Shown piece after piece: positions 10,821 to 28,144 of a stretch of 64,000 bases of DNA. Made by a program: the position numbers and the translations under genes. The stretch comes from Ulota crispa (Eukaryota > Streptophyta > Bryopsida > Orthotrichales > Orthotrichaceae), in the NCBI GenBank assembly GCA_963920765.1, contig OY987254.1, positions 21,001-85,000 on the forward strand. The letters are read 5' to 3'. Each line of letters starts with the position of its first letter. Position 1 is the stretch's first letter. The notes beneath the pieces were generated by a model. The model did no database searches and was not told where the DNA came from. It saw only the letters and a program-made list of their open reading frames with translations.

Positions 10821-13800
10821 ATGAAACAAGAATTATCAAAAAACAAATACTTATATAAAAGATTAAAACTGGAAGAAATAAAAAATCCTCAATATTTTTT
10901 GGAAATATGCACAAAATCAAATTTAATTAAATTTTTAATTAGACTTTTTTTTAATAAAGAAAACTTTATTAAATTTTTTGATTTTCGAATTATTAGTTCA
11001 TTAATTTTACATGACTTAAAAAGTTCAAAAACTAAAAAAAATTCAATATTAAATTCTTTTTTATTAATTACATTATCCATTTTTTTATATCGTTTAAATA
11101 ATAAAGCTATTATTGAAAAAAAATATTTAAATTTAGTTAAAGTAGTTTCTGGACATATAAATTATTTTAAATATAAGGAAAAAAATTTAAAAGAAATTTT
11201 TAATAAAAAAAATACTTTAACTTTTACTCATCAGCCTATTTTTAAGCGTTTAGATTTGAAAAAAAAAAAAAAATACTCGATGATTAGAACAAGTTTGAAA
11301 AAAAAAATCTATGTTATAGATCCATATAATAAAAATTTAGTTAAAAATTCAGAATGGTGGAAATTTTGGATTATAAAAGAAATTTTACCGAGTTGGAAAA
11401 TATCTTCCAATTATATAAAAAAAATTGAAAATTTATTAAAAAAAAAAAATACAAATGATTTAAAATATTTTTTTAAGTTTTATATAACTAATATACTTTG
11501 TAAAAATTATTATTGGGAAAAAAAATTTAATTCTATTTTTTTTGAAAATTCAAAAAAAAGTAGAAAAATAAGATCAAATGAAAAAAAAAAAATATTAGAA
11601 GATACTTTTGGTCTTCAAATATTTTTTGCTTTTTGTGAAAAATTAATTTTTGAAATAGAAAATCCTTTAAAATCAAATAATTTAAATTCAATAATTCAAT
11701 TGGAAAATTCTAATACTAATTTTGTAATTTCAGCAGATTATAAAAAAAAAAGTCCTGAATTCAATTTAGTAAAAAAAAACATAATTCAAAATTTAAAAAT
11801 TTGGGATGAAACGGATTCAATTATCGCAAAATCTTACATTTTAATAAAAAAAAAAGGATGGTTTTTTTTTAATAATTATGCTGAATTTTATTTATGGCAA
11901 TTATATAAAAAAGGTTTATTTAAATACAAAAAAGATTTAAACAAAATTGACATCAATAAAAACAAATTAGATATAAAGTTATTCAAATTAAAATCTTTAA
12001 ATAGTGAACAAAGAAATTTAAGAGCCGATAAAAATTTATCAAAAATTTCATATCAAATGTCAAAATATATTTTGTATGATTTAAAAAACTCTATTAAATT
12101 AATAAGTAATTATTTAATAATTGATCAAAATTTGAAATTAAAAAAAAAAAAACTTAAAATAAAAAAAAAATTTAATTTGATTGAAACTAATTTTGTTAAA
12201 TCAAACAAAAATTTTTTAAAATCGCTTTTAAATAAAAAACTTTCGGACAGAAAAAACCTTAAAAACAATATTACTTCAACAATTTGGAATACATTTTTTT
12301 TTAATCAAAATAAAAAAAATATAATAAAATCAAGTTTATTTTTAAGTCCTTTTTTCGAAAATTATTTAACATTATGGATAAAAAATTTATTTATAGAAAA
12401 TGAAAAAAGTACTACAAATACTTTTTTTTTAAACAATAAACAAACTTTAAATTTTAGTTATAAACTTTTTTCAAATATTTTGTCTATAGATCAATTAAGT
12501 ATTGGTTTTTCTAGTAATAAAGAGTATAAAAAAAAAATTAGACTAATAAAAAAACCAGAAAATAAAATTTTTAGGCATTTTACAAAGTCAGATAATTATA
12601 GATTAATTTTTTTATTCAAAACTAAAAAAAGCCATAAAACTTTAAATTTTTTTATTTTTTTAAATTATGCTTATAAGATTATTTATAAAAAAAAAAATAA
12701 TATAAAAAAATTCATTTTATTAGTAAATTCTAAATCCTCTAAAAATATTTTTTATTTATTATGGTTTTGTATTCATAAATGTATTGGTAATCAAAATATA
12801 AAATCTAATAAAAAAAATTTATTTCAAATTAACCATTTTATAAGTTTAACTACTTTTTTAGATAAACTAAATTTGTTAATAATTAAATATAATTTATTTT
12901 ACATCAAAACTGCTTATTATAATTTAAATTATCAAAATCAAGAAAACTTTAAATTAGAAAAAAATTTATTAATTACTAAAATAATTTCTGAAAAAGAAAG
13001 AGAAAAAACAAAAGTTTTAATAGAAAAGAAGTTAAAAAAAAAATTAAAAATTTATAATATTTTCTCAAAATTTTATACTCAATTTTCAAATAAAGATCAA
13101 TTAATTTATAATTATTTTTATAAAAATTTATTTTTAGTTAATAAAATTTTTTATTATAAAAAAAATATAAATTTAAGAAAAATAACAAAAATTATAATTG
13201 ATCAAAATTTATTAAATTGGAAAAAAAAAGAAAAAAATTATTTTTATAATAATAGTATAAAAAAAACTAAATATATTTATTATAATTTTAATAAAGTTAT
13301 TTTAATTAGTGAAAAAAACAAAAACAAAAAAACATCAAAGTTTTTTATTGAAAAACAAAAAAATTTACTATTTTTATCTAATAAAATAAATTTTTTAAAC
13401 AATAAAAATTTAATTACTAAATGGTCTAATAAATTAAATAAAAAAAGTATTTCTAGTTTTTATAACAAACTTACATTTATTTTTCTTAAAAATAGATATA
13501 AATTTTCAAAACTTTTTATTTACTCTCCAAAAATTAAAAATATTAAAACCAAAAATTTTTACAAAATTGTTTTAAATAAACAAATTTTATTAAAACAAAT
13601 AACGTTCAATATTTATTATAAATTAAATACTTATTGTTATTTTGATAAAATATTAATTACTAACTTTTTTATTAATTATTTCAATGATATTAATAATAAT
13701 AAAATTTGTACAAAAATTTTTAATAGCATTTTTTTCTCACCAATCTGGCAAAATGAAAAAAATTATTTTAGTTCGATAAAAATATCTAATGAAATTTTAT

Positions 13801-16800
13801 TAAACTCTCAATTTTTTAAAGCTGATACATTAGAATTATTAAACTTTTTATATTATTCTAATTTAAGTTCTAAAAAAAATTTAAATTTTTACTTAAAAAA
13901 AAATAAAAAAAATAATTTAACATATACACAATTAATAAAAAGTAAAATTATAGAAAAAAAAAACTTATCTAATAATCAATTAACTTTTTTTCACAAAAAA
14001 AATAAAAATTCAAATATTGAATTACAAATATATAAAACTTGTTTATCAAAAACTTTAAAAAAATTTAACTACAAAAAATTAATGTTTTTGTATAACTTTG
14101 ACTTGAATAACTTATTCAATTCATTAGTTAAATTTAATCCAGTTTTTTATAAAAAAACAAGAAATTTAAAAAAACTTAATTTTGCGAAAAACTTATATAT
14201 TCAAAATACATTAAAACAAAAAAATAATGTTCATCAAATAAATTATTTTCAAAATAATTTACTTTTTGAATTTTTTATCAAAATTCAAAACGAAAATAAT
14301 CAAATAGTTAATTGGACTAACAAATTATTTATTACAAAATCTAATTTTAAAGAAAATTTAATTGATACTATTTTAAATAATAATATAAATACTAGAAATT
14401 TAAAATATGAAAAAAACAAGAATACATTATCATATTTTTCAAAGAAATCTATTAAATTAATTTCACAAATTAAAATAAATCAAATATTGAAAAAATCAGT
14501 AAAGTGGGCTTTCGTTGAAAAATATATACCATGGTTTTTTACTTTTAAATGGTGGAAATATATTAAAAACATAGTTTTAAATTCATTTTTAGAATTGTTG
14601 TTAAAAATTAATGATCAATTTAATTATATTTTGCTAACAACTTTACAAAATAAAAAAGAAAATTTTAATTATTTATTAAAAAGTTTATTATTTAATTTAA
14701 AAAAGAAAATTATTGGTAATTCATTTGAAATTTGGAATTTACGTTTATTAAAAGAAATTAATAAACAACATAATAATCAAAAAATTATATGGCCATCTTT
14801 TTATTTAAATTTTGTTATTAACTGGAATAAAGAATATGTAGCAGCTATAAGTTTTATTATTTTTAACTATTTTCTTTTTCAAAAATATTTTTCCAATTTA
14901 TTAGGTTCAGATTATTTTGAACTATGGAAATATTTTGAAATAATTCAATCTTTAATAGATTCTTCACGTGGAAAATATTTAGATAGTTTACTACATAATA
15001 ATTCAATACAATTTATTAAATCAGAAAATTTATTAATGCATTTTTTTCGAAATTTAAAACACTATATAAAAAATGCAAAATTTTATTTATTTAAAAAAAA
15101 AAAAATAAACAAATTATTAATTAAAAATAAAGGATTAGACCTTTCTCGTAGAGAACGAAAAGTATTGGTTCAATCTTTAATCACTGATAAAAGTATTGAA
15201 CAATATAGATCAAAATTTACTTCTAATACTAGTTTTAAAAGTTTTCAATTTGGCAATTCAATTGTGAAACAATACAAATTTACAAACTATTTAGAAAATT
15301 TAACTGAAGATTATCAAAAAAGTTTAGTAAATTATCCGTTTCATCAATTTTATTTAGCAGAAAATTTAGTTTTTTTATCTTATTGGCAAAAAAGTATATC
15401 CTTAAATATTCCGTGGCAAATTAGTACTTTAAAATCAACTTTATATAAAAAACCTGTTCCACTTGAATTAAGACTTTTTTCTTCCAAAGGAATTTTATTA
15501 ATAGGTTCATTAGAAACTGGACGCTCTTATTTGGTTAAAAATCTAGCCGCAAATTCTTTTGTTCCTCTAATAAAGATATCTATAAGTAAACTTTTATATA
15601 ATAAACCTGACATTTTAACTGAAAGTTGGATGAATATTCTAATGGAAAGTTTACGAAGATTAAATCTTATTTTAGAATTAGCAAAAAAATTATCTCCGTG
15701 TATAGTCTGGATGCAAAATATTCATGAACTTAATGTAAACCGTTCAACTCAAAATGTGGAATCTGATCCAACTTTTTTACTTGGTATTTTTTTAAAATAT
15801 TTTCAAACTGGTTTTAGTAAAAAAAATATTCATAATATAGTAATTATTGGTTCGACCCATCTTCCTAGAAAAGTTGATCCTGCTTTAATTTCTCCAAATC
15901 GATTAGATCGATTAATAAATATTAGAATGTTTAATCTTTTACAAAGACAAAAAAAACTTTTGATTTTACTAAGCAGTAAACATAGTGAATATTTTTATTC
16001 AAAAAATAAAAAATCTTCTATTAATGAATTTGGACATAGAACCATAGGGTATAATGCACGAGATTTAGCAGAACTTATTAATGAAATTTTATTAATTACT
16101 ATTGTTCAAAACCAATCCGTAATAGAAAAAAAAACTATAAGACTAGCATTTCATAGACAAACTTTAGGTTCTACATATATAAATAATAAAATAAATTTTA
16201 CGCATAATTATGGGACACTTTTTTACAAAGTTGGAAAAGTTCTTGTACAAAATTTGTTTATAAAAAATTTGCCTAAAAATCCTTTGTATTTTGGTAATGA
16301 TTTGTGGAAAAAAAAATTTTATTATCTATCTAAATGGTATTTAGAGCCTTCACTTTTTGAATCAACAATAAAAGAATTTATTATTTTACCTCATGTTTTA
16401 GGTTGTTTAGCTGGGTTAGCTGCTCGAGATTCTTTGTTTATATTAGAAAACAAACCGGATAATTTAATTTCACTTGATAAATATGCTGAAAATGATTTTT
16501 ATTTAGCTTGTAATATTTTAGAAAGTCTTTTAATAGAGTTTTCATGGCTAGAAATATTTGAAAAAAAAAATACTAATAAAAAGAATCATTTTCATTTTCA
16601 GTTTCAACCAAAAAATCCTTTATATATGATAAAAAAAGGACTTTTTTCAATAATAAATCAAAATAAAAAAAATGCATTGTTAAATAAATCTTTTAATCAA
16701 ATAATTTCTTATAAAAAAGAACTTTTTCAATTAACTAGTAATATAACTTGGGCACCAAAAGTATCTCGTCTTAATTTTATTCGTACTAATTTATTTAATT

Positions 16801-17699
16801 GGATAAACAGACCTAATGAATTCAAAGTTACATATAATTTTGATTTTTCACAAAAAAAAGAATTTAATGGCCCATCAAAAAATTCTCAGTTTTTTGAAAT
16901 TATTCAGCAAAAAACAAAAGAGCAACTTCCTTATGAAAGAATTTTATCCCGAATAAGACGAAGAAATGTACAAGAATTAGAATTTCAATTAGAAGATATT
17001 TTATTAGAAGAGCAGTTTTTAATATTAGGATTTTCACGATTATTTACAGAATATCAAATGGAATATCGATTATTGAGTAAACCTATGGTATTTATCGGAG
17101 GACGGTTTCTTTGGGACCCTACTGGTTTATTATTTCGAAATCATCATTTTATTTTTTCGCGTCAAAATTTATTTATAGATGAAGAAATGCTAAGAAGATT
17201 ATATGTTACTTATGGAGCAAGAAGAGAACGGGAGAAATCTCGTTCAAGTCAAAAAATTAAACAATTTTTTCTTCGTCGTGGATATGGTCGAGATTCCATA
17301 AATGATTTTTCTATAAATTGGTGGAATCAATTACCTTTTATTGAAAAAAATAATGTTGAAACTTTTAAGCGTATTGAAGGAATTGGTGTTCAATTAAAAC
17401 GTCCGCAAGTATTTACTCCTGTATACTTATATCAACGTTGGTTAATCGAAAATCCACTAGAAAGTATGAGTCGTTTTGAATTATTAAATAACCAACAAAG
17501 ATGGTTAAAAGTAAATAATTTATTATTTAATGATTCTTTTATTTATTACACTCTTTTAGAAATTTATCAATATTTATTAAATTTTTTTATTTTTCATCAA
17601 GTTTTATTAAATGAAATGACAAAAATATTACTTAGAGATAAATGGCTTTTTCAAAACGAAATTGAATACTTTATTAATCTAATTAACAAAATGAATTAA
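10821..17699 (+). CDS. ycf2: Ycf2, giant FtsH-related AAA-type protein
   Basis: A 2292-residue protein, comparable with other land-plant Ycf2 (about 2100-2300). The first 1500 residues are extremely Lys/Asn/Phe-rich and poorly conserved. The AAA-like domain begins around residue 1556 with GILLIGSLETGRSYLVKNLA, followed by IVWMQNIHELN and RPKVDPALISPNR-like elements near 1630-1690. The Walker A lysine-threonine is replaced by Arg-Ser, and no zinc-protease HExxH is seen. A C-terminal conserved block contains GGRFLWDPTGLLF near residue 2095. In angiosperms Ycf2 belongs to a plastid protein-import motor with FtsHi proteins; that role here is inferred. Its place between trnH and trnD is the bryophyte arrangement. 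Confidence 0.95.
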   Translation: MKQELSKNKYLYKRLKLEEIKNPQYFLEICTKSNLIKFLIRLFFNKENFIKFFDFRIISSLILHDLKSSKTKKNSILNSFLLITLSIFLYRLNNKAIIEKKYLNLVKVVSGHINYFKYKEKNLKEIFNKKNTLTFTHQPIFKRLDLKKKKKYSMIRTSLKKKIYVIDPYNKNLVKNSEWWKFWIIKEILPSWKISSNYIKKIENLLKKKNTNDLKYFFKFYITNILCKNYYWEKKFNSIFFENSKKSRKIRSNEKKKILEDTFGLQIFFAFCEKLIFEIENPLKSNNLNSIIQLENSNTNFVISADYKKKSPEFNLVKKNIIQNLKIWDETDSIIAKSYILIKKKGWFFFNNYAEFYLWQLYKKGLFKYKKDLNKIDINKNKLDIKLFKLKSLNSEQRNLRADKNLSKISYQMSKYILYDLKNSIKLISNYLIIDQNLKLKKKKLKIKKKFNLIETNFVKSNKNFLKSLLNKKLSDRKNLKNNITSTIWNTFFFNQNKKNIIKSSLFLSPFFENYLTLWIKNLFIENEKSTTNTFFLNNKQTLNFSYKLFSNILSIDQLSIGFSSNKEYKKKIRLIKKPENKIFRHFTKSDNYRLIFLFKTKKSHKTLNFFIFLNYAYKIIYKKKNNIKKFILLVNSKSSKNIFYLLWFCIHKCIGNQNIKSNKKNLFQINHFISLTTFLDKLNLLIIKYNLFYIKTAYYNLNYQNQENFKLEKNLLITKIISEKEREKTKVLIEKKLKKKLKIYNIFSKFYTQFSNKDQLIYNYFYKNLFLVNKIFYYKKNINLRKITKIIIDQNLLNWKKKEKNYFYNNSIKKTKYIYYNFNKVILISEKNKNKKTSKFFIEKQKNLLFLSNKINFLNNKNLITKWSNKLNKKSISSFYNKLTFIFLKNRYKFSKLFIYSPKIKNIKTKNFYKIVLNKQILLKQITFNIYYKLNTYCYFDKILITNFFINYFNDINNNKICTKIFNSIFFSPIWQNEKNYFSSIKISNEILLNSQFFKADTLELLNFLYYSNLSSKKNLNFYLKKNKKNNLTYTQLIKSKIIEKKNLSNNQLTFFHKKNKNSNIELQIYKTCLSKTLKKFNYKKLMFLYNFDLNNLFNSLVKFNPVFYKKTRNLKKLNFAKNLYIQNTLKQKNNVHQINYFQNNLLFEFFIKIQNENNQIVNWTNKLFITKSNFKENLIDTILNNNINTRNLKYEKNKNTLSYFSKKSIKLISQIKINQILKKSVKWAFVEKYIPWFFTFKWWKYIKNIVLNSFLELLLKINDQFNYILLTTLQNKKENFNYLLKSLLFNLKKKIIGNSFEIWNLRLLKEINKQHNNQKIIWPSFYLNFVINWNKEYVAAISFIIFNYFLFQKYFSNLLGSDYFELWKYFEIIQSLIDSSRGKYLDSLLHNNSIQFIKSENLLMHFFRNLKHYIKNAKFYLFKKKKINKLLIKNKGLDLSRRERKVLVQSLITDKSIEQYRSKFTSNTSFKSFQFGNSIVKQYKFTNYLENLTEDYQKSLVNYPFHQFYLAENLVFLSYWQKSISLNIPWQISTLKSTLYKKPVPLELRLFSSKGILLIGSLETGRSYLVKNLAANSFVPLIKISISKLLYNKPDILTESWMNILMESLRRLNLILELAKKLSPCIVWMQNIHELNVNRSTQNVESDPTFLLGIFLKYFQTGFSKKNIHNIVIIGSTHLPRKVDPALISPNRLDRLINIRMFNLLQRQKKLLILLSSKHSEYFYSKNKKSSINEFGHRTIGYNARDLAELINEILLITIVQNQSVIEKKTIRLAFHRQTLGSTYINNKINFTHNYGTLFYKVGKVLVQNLFIKNLPKNPLYFGNDLWKKKFYYLSKWYLEPSLFESTIKEFIILPHVLGCLAGLAARDSLFILENKPDNLISLDKYAENDFYLACNILESLLIEFSWLEIFEKKNTNKKNHFHFQFQPKNPLYMIKKGLFSIINQNKKNALLNKSFNQIISYKKELFQLTSNITWAPKVSRLNFIRTNLFNWINRPNEFKVTYNFDFSQKKEFNGPSKNSQFFEIIQQKTKEQLPYERILSRIRRRNVQELEFQLEDILLEEQFLILGFSRLFTEYQMEYRLLSKPMVFIGGRFLWDPTGLLFRNHHFIFSRQNLFIDEEMLRRLYVTYGARREREKSRSSQKIKQFFLRRGYGRDSINDFSINWWNQLPFIEKNNVETFKRIEGIGVQLKRPQVFTPVYLYQRWLIENPLESMSRFELLNNQQRWLKVNNLLFNDSFIYYTLLEIYQYLLNFFIFHQVLLNEMTKILLRDKWLFQNEIEYFINLINKMN

Positions 17700-17704
17700 A
17701 AGTT

Positions 17705-17743
17705 ACTTTTTTTTATTTTATACATTTTAAAATAAAAAAAAGT
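17705..17743 (+). terminator. 16-bp hairpin after ycf2
   Basis: Arms 17705-17720 and 17728-17743 pair perfectly. It starts 6 nt after the ycf2 stop codon. Confidence 0.7.
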
Positions 17744-17765
17744 TAATTGAATTTAATATATTAAT

Positions 17766-17814
17766 AAAAAGAAATGATGTTAAAAAAATACTGTTTTTAA
17801 CACCATTTCTTTTT
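17766..17814. terminator. Second hairpin between ycf2 and trnD
   Basis: Arms 17766-17786 and 17794-17814 are complementary over 21 positions with one mismatch. With the preceding hairpin it separates convergent ycf2 and trnD. Confidence 0.6.
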
Positions 17815-17942
17815 ACTAGTAATTTGGATATTTATTATTTAGTAATAAAAAAAAACTATTTAAATTAGTTTACTAAAAAGTAAAAAAAAAAGTATTAACA
17901 AAATTTTATTAAAATTAATTAATTTAGTTTAATTAAATATTT

Positions 17943-18016
17943 CGGGATTGACGGGACTCGAACCCGCAACTTCCGCCTTGACAGGGCGGTGCTCTAACCA
18001 ATTGAACTACAATCCC
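17943..18016 (-). tRNA. trnD-GUC: tRNA-Asp (GUC)
   Basis: A 74-nt cloverleaf with acceptor GGGATTG/CAATCCC, anticodon GTC and a canonical T-arm. It is the last gene of the trnE-trnY-trnD unit. Confidence 0.97.
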
Positions 18017-18075
18017 TATAAACATTTATTTATTATGGCGATCTAAAAAGCTTTATGTCAAATTAACAATGTTTT

Positions 18076-18112
18076 CTTAAATCAACTTTTTTTACAAAAA
18101 AGTTGATTTAAG
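18076..18112. repeat. 17-bp hairpin between trnD and trnY
   Basis: CTTAAATCAACTTTTTT (18076-18092) and its complement (18096-18112) leave a 3-nt loop. It lies inside a tRNA unit normally transcribed as one RNA, so it may guide processing. Confidence 0.55.
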
Positions 18113-18177
18113 TAGAAAATAGACAAAAATAAAAAAAAATATAGAAAATTTTTATGTTTGTAAATCTCGGTAAAATT

Positions 18178-18259
18178 TGGGCCGAGCTGGATTTGAACCA
18201 GCGTAGGCATTGCCAGCGGATTTACAGTCCGTCCCCATTAACCGCTCGAGCATCGACCC
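18178..18259 (-). tRNA. trnY-GUA: tRNA-Tyr (GUA)
   Basis: An 82-nt class II tRNA with acceptor GGGTCGA/TCGGCCC, anticodon GTA in CTGTAAA, and a variable arm. An imperfect A/T stem lies between it and trnE. Confidence 0.97.
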
Positions 18260-18389
18260 AAAAAAAAAAAAAGAAAAAAAAAAACGACAAAGTTATTTTT
18301 TAATTTAACTTTATTGTTTTTTTTTCTTTTTCAATTATTATATAATAAATTTTGGATAATAATTAAATCTTAAAAATTTTTTTTCATAA

Positions 18390-18462
18390 TACCCCCAGGG
18401 GAATTCGAATCCCCGTCGCCTCCTTGAAAGAGAGGTGTCCTAGGCCACTAGACGATGGGGGC
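18390..18462 (-). tRNA. trnE-UUC: tRNA-Glu (UUC)
   Basis: A 73-nt cloverleaf with anticodon TTC and acceptor GCCCCCA/TGGGGGT. Besides translation, plastid tRNA-Glu feeds 5-aminolevulinate synthesis for chlorophyll and inhibits the phage-type polymerase in seed plants (known biology). A clear promoter precedes it. Confidence 0.97.
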
Positions 18463-18477
18463 TTAATCCTCCTATTT

Positions 18478-18506
18478 ATGTTACTTAATTCTTTATTTAC
18501 TGTCAA
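18478..18506 (-). promoter_or_regulatory. trnE-trnY-trnD promoter
   Basis: On the minus strand TTGACA (18506-18501) is followed after 17 nt by TAACAT (18483-18478), about 16 nt before trnE. The tRNA cluster trnE-Y-D on the same strand follows. Confidence 0.6.
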
Positions 18507-18683
18507 TAGTTAATAATATTATTAGGTTTTTTAATAAGAAATACTTACACAAGTATTTTAATAAAAATTTTTAAATTAAAAAATTTAGACAAATTTTTAG
18601 TTTAAAAATAAAATTTGAGTTGACAAATATGTTTTTTTATCACAAACTTCAATTGTATTTGTTTTTAGTCAATTTGTAAAATA

Positions 18684-18755
18684 GCCCTTTTAACTCAGTG
18701 GTAGAGTAACGCCATGGTAAGGCGTAAGTCATCGGTTCAAGTCTGATAAAGGGCT
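18684..18755 (+). tRNA. trnT-GGU: tRNA-Thr (GGU)
   Basis: A 72-nt cloverleaf with acceptor GCCCTTT/AAAGGGC and anticodon GGT in CATGGTAAG. A TTGACA box at 18620-18625 upstream could be its -35, but no good -10 is visible. Confidence 0.95.
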
Positions 18756-21708
<2,953 letters not shown>

Positions 21709-21740
21709 TAATTAAAAAATAAATTAATTATTGAAAATTA

Positions 21741-21774
21741 AAAATGGCTCGACTTTTTTTAGTCGAGCCATTTT
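21741..21774 (+). terminator. 14-bp hairpin after psbC
   Basis: AAAATGGCTCGACT (21741-21754) pairs exactly with 21761-21774. It separates convergent psbC and trnS-UGA. Confidence 0.75.
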
Positions 21775-21802
21775 AACAAAATTTAAATGTTTCTCATAAA
21801 AA

Positions 21803-21890
21803 AGGAGAGAGAGGGATTCGAACCCTCGATAGTTTTGAAAACTATGCCGGTTTTCAAGACCGGAGCCATCAACCACTCGGCCATCTCTCC
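21803..21890 (-). tRNA. trnS-UGA: tRNA-Ser (UGA)
   Basis: An 88-nt class II tRNA with acceptor GGAGAGA/TCTCTCC, anticodon TGA and a strong variable stem (ATAGTTTT/AAAACTAT). Confidence 0.97.
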
Positions 21891-22094
21891 TATTTTCTTT
21901 AAGTTAAAATAAAAAAATAGTAAGGTCATTAATTATATAATAATAAAAACTTATTTAAAAATATCGTTACATAAATGTTAAATTTTTAAATTAAAAAAAA
22001 AATTTAAAATGTTTTTGACTGAGTAAGTAAATAATTACTAGAAAAGGATTAATGGTATAATTTAATTTATTTTTCAATTTGGAGAATCACAACC

Positions 22095-22283
22095 ATGACT
22101 ATTGCCTTTCAGTTGGCTGTATTTGCATTAATTGCTATTTCGTTTTTATTAGTAATTGGTGTACCTGTCGTGCTTGCCTCTCCTGATGGTTGGTCAAGTA
22201 GTAAAAATGTTGTGTTTTCAGGTGCTTCATTATGGATTGGATTGGTTTTTTTGGTTGGTGTTCTTAATTCTTTCATATCATAA
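22095..22283 (+). CDS. psbZ: Photosystem II protein Z (PsbZ)
   Basis: A 62-residue two-helix PSII subunit that stabilises contact between the core and light-harvesting antenna. It starts [17 protein letters not shown] and has the conserved [14 protein letters not shown] loop between helices. A ribosome-binding site TTGGAG lies 11 nt upstream. The order trnS-UGA, psbZ, trnG-GCC is conserved across land plants. Confidence 0.98.
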   Translation: MTIAFQLAVFALIAISFLLVIGVPVVLASPDGWSSSKNVVFSGASLWIGLVFLVGVLNSFIS

Positions 22284-22475
22284 ATTTTAATTTTATAAAA
22301 TTAAAAATAAAAGAAAACTTTTAACTTTCTTCCCTATGTAGATTTTATATTATAAGTTTTAAAAGGCTGTTTTTACAAGTCTTTTGATATAATTTTCTAC
22401 TAGGGAGGTTTTTTTATTTAAAGTTATTTGAATTAAATAATTAATTTACTAATTTAAAATAAAATTAATAAATAA

Positions 22476-22505
22476 TTGACTATGTTAAAAAAATATATAT
22501 ATACT
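22476..22505 (+). promoter_or_regulatory. trnG-GCC promoter
   Basis: TTGACT (22476-22481) is followed after 18 nt by TATACT (22500-22505), about 26 nt before trnG-GCC. Confidence 0.55.
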
Positions 22506-22531
22506 TATATATATATATCAAAAGTAGAACT

Positions 22532-22602
22532 GCGAGTATAGTTTAATGGTAAAATTCCTCCTTGCCAAGGAGAATATGCGGGTTCGATTCCCGCTACCCG
22601 CC
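22532..22602 (+). tRNA. trnG-GCC: tRNA-Gly (GCC), with two A-C stem mismatches
   Basis: A 71-nt cloverleaf with anticodon GCC (22564-22566) and no intron. Two stem positions do not pair: A22535 against C22598 in the acceptor stem, and C22557 against A22573 at the base of the anticodon stem. C-to-U editing of either C would restore pairing, but natural tolerance is equally possible. The other stems are canonical. Confidence 0.93.
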
Positions 22603-22710
22603 TTTTTTTATCCTGTCATCAACAAACGAAAAAATAATTAAAGAAAAAAAGAAAAAAAATAATAATAAATTTTGCACTATATCTTTAGATAACTTTATAT
22701 AATATAAATT

Positions 22711-22784
22711 TAGCGGAGACGGGATTTGAACCCATGACCTCAAGGTTATGAGCCTTGCGAGCTACCAGGCTGCTCTACTCCGCG
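22711..22784 (-). tRNA. trnfM-CAU: Initiator tRNA-Met (CAU)
   Basis: A 74-nt cloverleaf with anticodon CAT. The first acceptor position is unpaired (C against T), the hallmark of bacterial-type initiator tRNA. It lies between trnG-GCC and rps14 as usual. Confidence 0.96.
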
Positions 22785-22848
22785 TCACATTATAATAACA
22801 TATTTTTAAGTTATTAAACAATAATTTTTTTTATATTTTCTCATGAAA

Positions 22849-22884
22849 CCCCCCAGTTATGATTAGAAGTTGAATTTAGGGGGG
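22849..22884 (-). terminator. C6/G6 hairpin after rps14
   Basis: Six C (22849-22854) and six G (22879-22884) can pair across a 24-nt loop, followed by a T-run. It lies about 43 nt past the rps14 stop on the minus strand. Confidence 0.45.
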
Positions 22885-22926
22885 CTTTTTAATTACAATT
22901 TATTTTTACTTTTTTTTTCAAAATTT

Positions 22927-23229
22927 TTACCAACTGGATTTAGTTAGTCCAGGTAAAAAGCATGCATGAGCCATTTCTCTTAATACATGTCTAGATAAAC
23001 CAAAATCACGATAGTTTGCTCTAGGTCTTCCAGTTAAAAAACAGCGACGATGAAGTCTTGTAGGTGCACTGTTACGTGGTAAAGTTTGTAATTGTTTTTG
23101 AAATTCCCATTTTTCATCTAAGGATAAAGTTTCCTTTATTTTTTTTTTCATAGATTGACGAAAATTATAGTATTTTTTTTCTAATTTTTGTCTTTTTTTT
23201 TCTCTTTCAATAAGACTTTTTTTTGCCAT
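22927..23229 (-). CDS. rps14: 30S ribosomal protein S14
   Basis: A 100-residue S14 starting [20 protein letters not shown] and ending [10 protein letters not shown], with the conserved block [24 protein letters not shown]. It binds 16S rRNA in the head of the small subunit. The start is a genomic ATG. It follows psaB on the same strand and is likely cotranscribed with psaA-psaB. Confidence 0.98.
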   Translation of the reverse strand: MAKKSLIEREKKRQKLEKKYYNFRQSMKKKIKETLSLDEKWEFQKQLQTLPRNSAPTRLHRRCFLTGRPRANYRDFGLSRHVLREMAHACFLPGLTKSSW

Positions 23230-23328
23230 AATTTTTTTTTTTAATGAGTAATTTATTTGGTTTAGTAAAAAAGTAAAAATTCAAACTTTGTTTACATTTT
23301 TTTTAATTTTACTATATTTTTTTGCATA

Positions 23329-23376
23329 TTGAACAGAATAGATTTTGGTTTTCAAGCCATAATCTATCCTGTTCAA
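23329..23376 (-). repeat. 16-bp hairpin between psaB and rps14
   Basis: Arms 23329-23344 and 23361-23376 are complementary with one mismatch. It lies in the psaB-rps14 intergenic region and may mark an mRNA processing end. Confidence 0.6.
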
Positions 23377-23405
23377 TAATTTTTTTTTATCCTATTTAAT
23401 AATTA

Positions 23406-25628
<2,223 letters not shown>

Positions 25629-25635
25629 CTAGCCA

Positions 25636-27888
<2,253 letters not shown>

Positions 27889-28144
27889 CTAGATTCTCCT
27901 CTCTTCAGACGAGGCATAGGAAAAACCCACCAATAATAAATAGTAAACTTCTAAAAGATTTTATTATTTAACTTTTTTCTTTTTTTTTCCAGTTTAAAAC
28001 TGGAGCAACTATAACACAGAAGTTACCTAGGGCAGGTATTCAAATTTATTATGACACATCTTTATGGTGCGTAATGGACCATATAAAGTTCAATTCCATT
28101 TTTAATTAAAATAATTGAAGTTTATATTTTATATAGTTTTTTTT

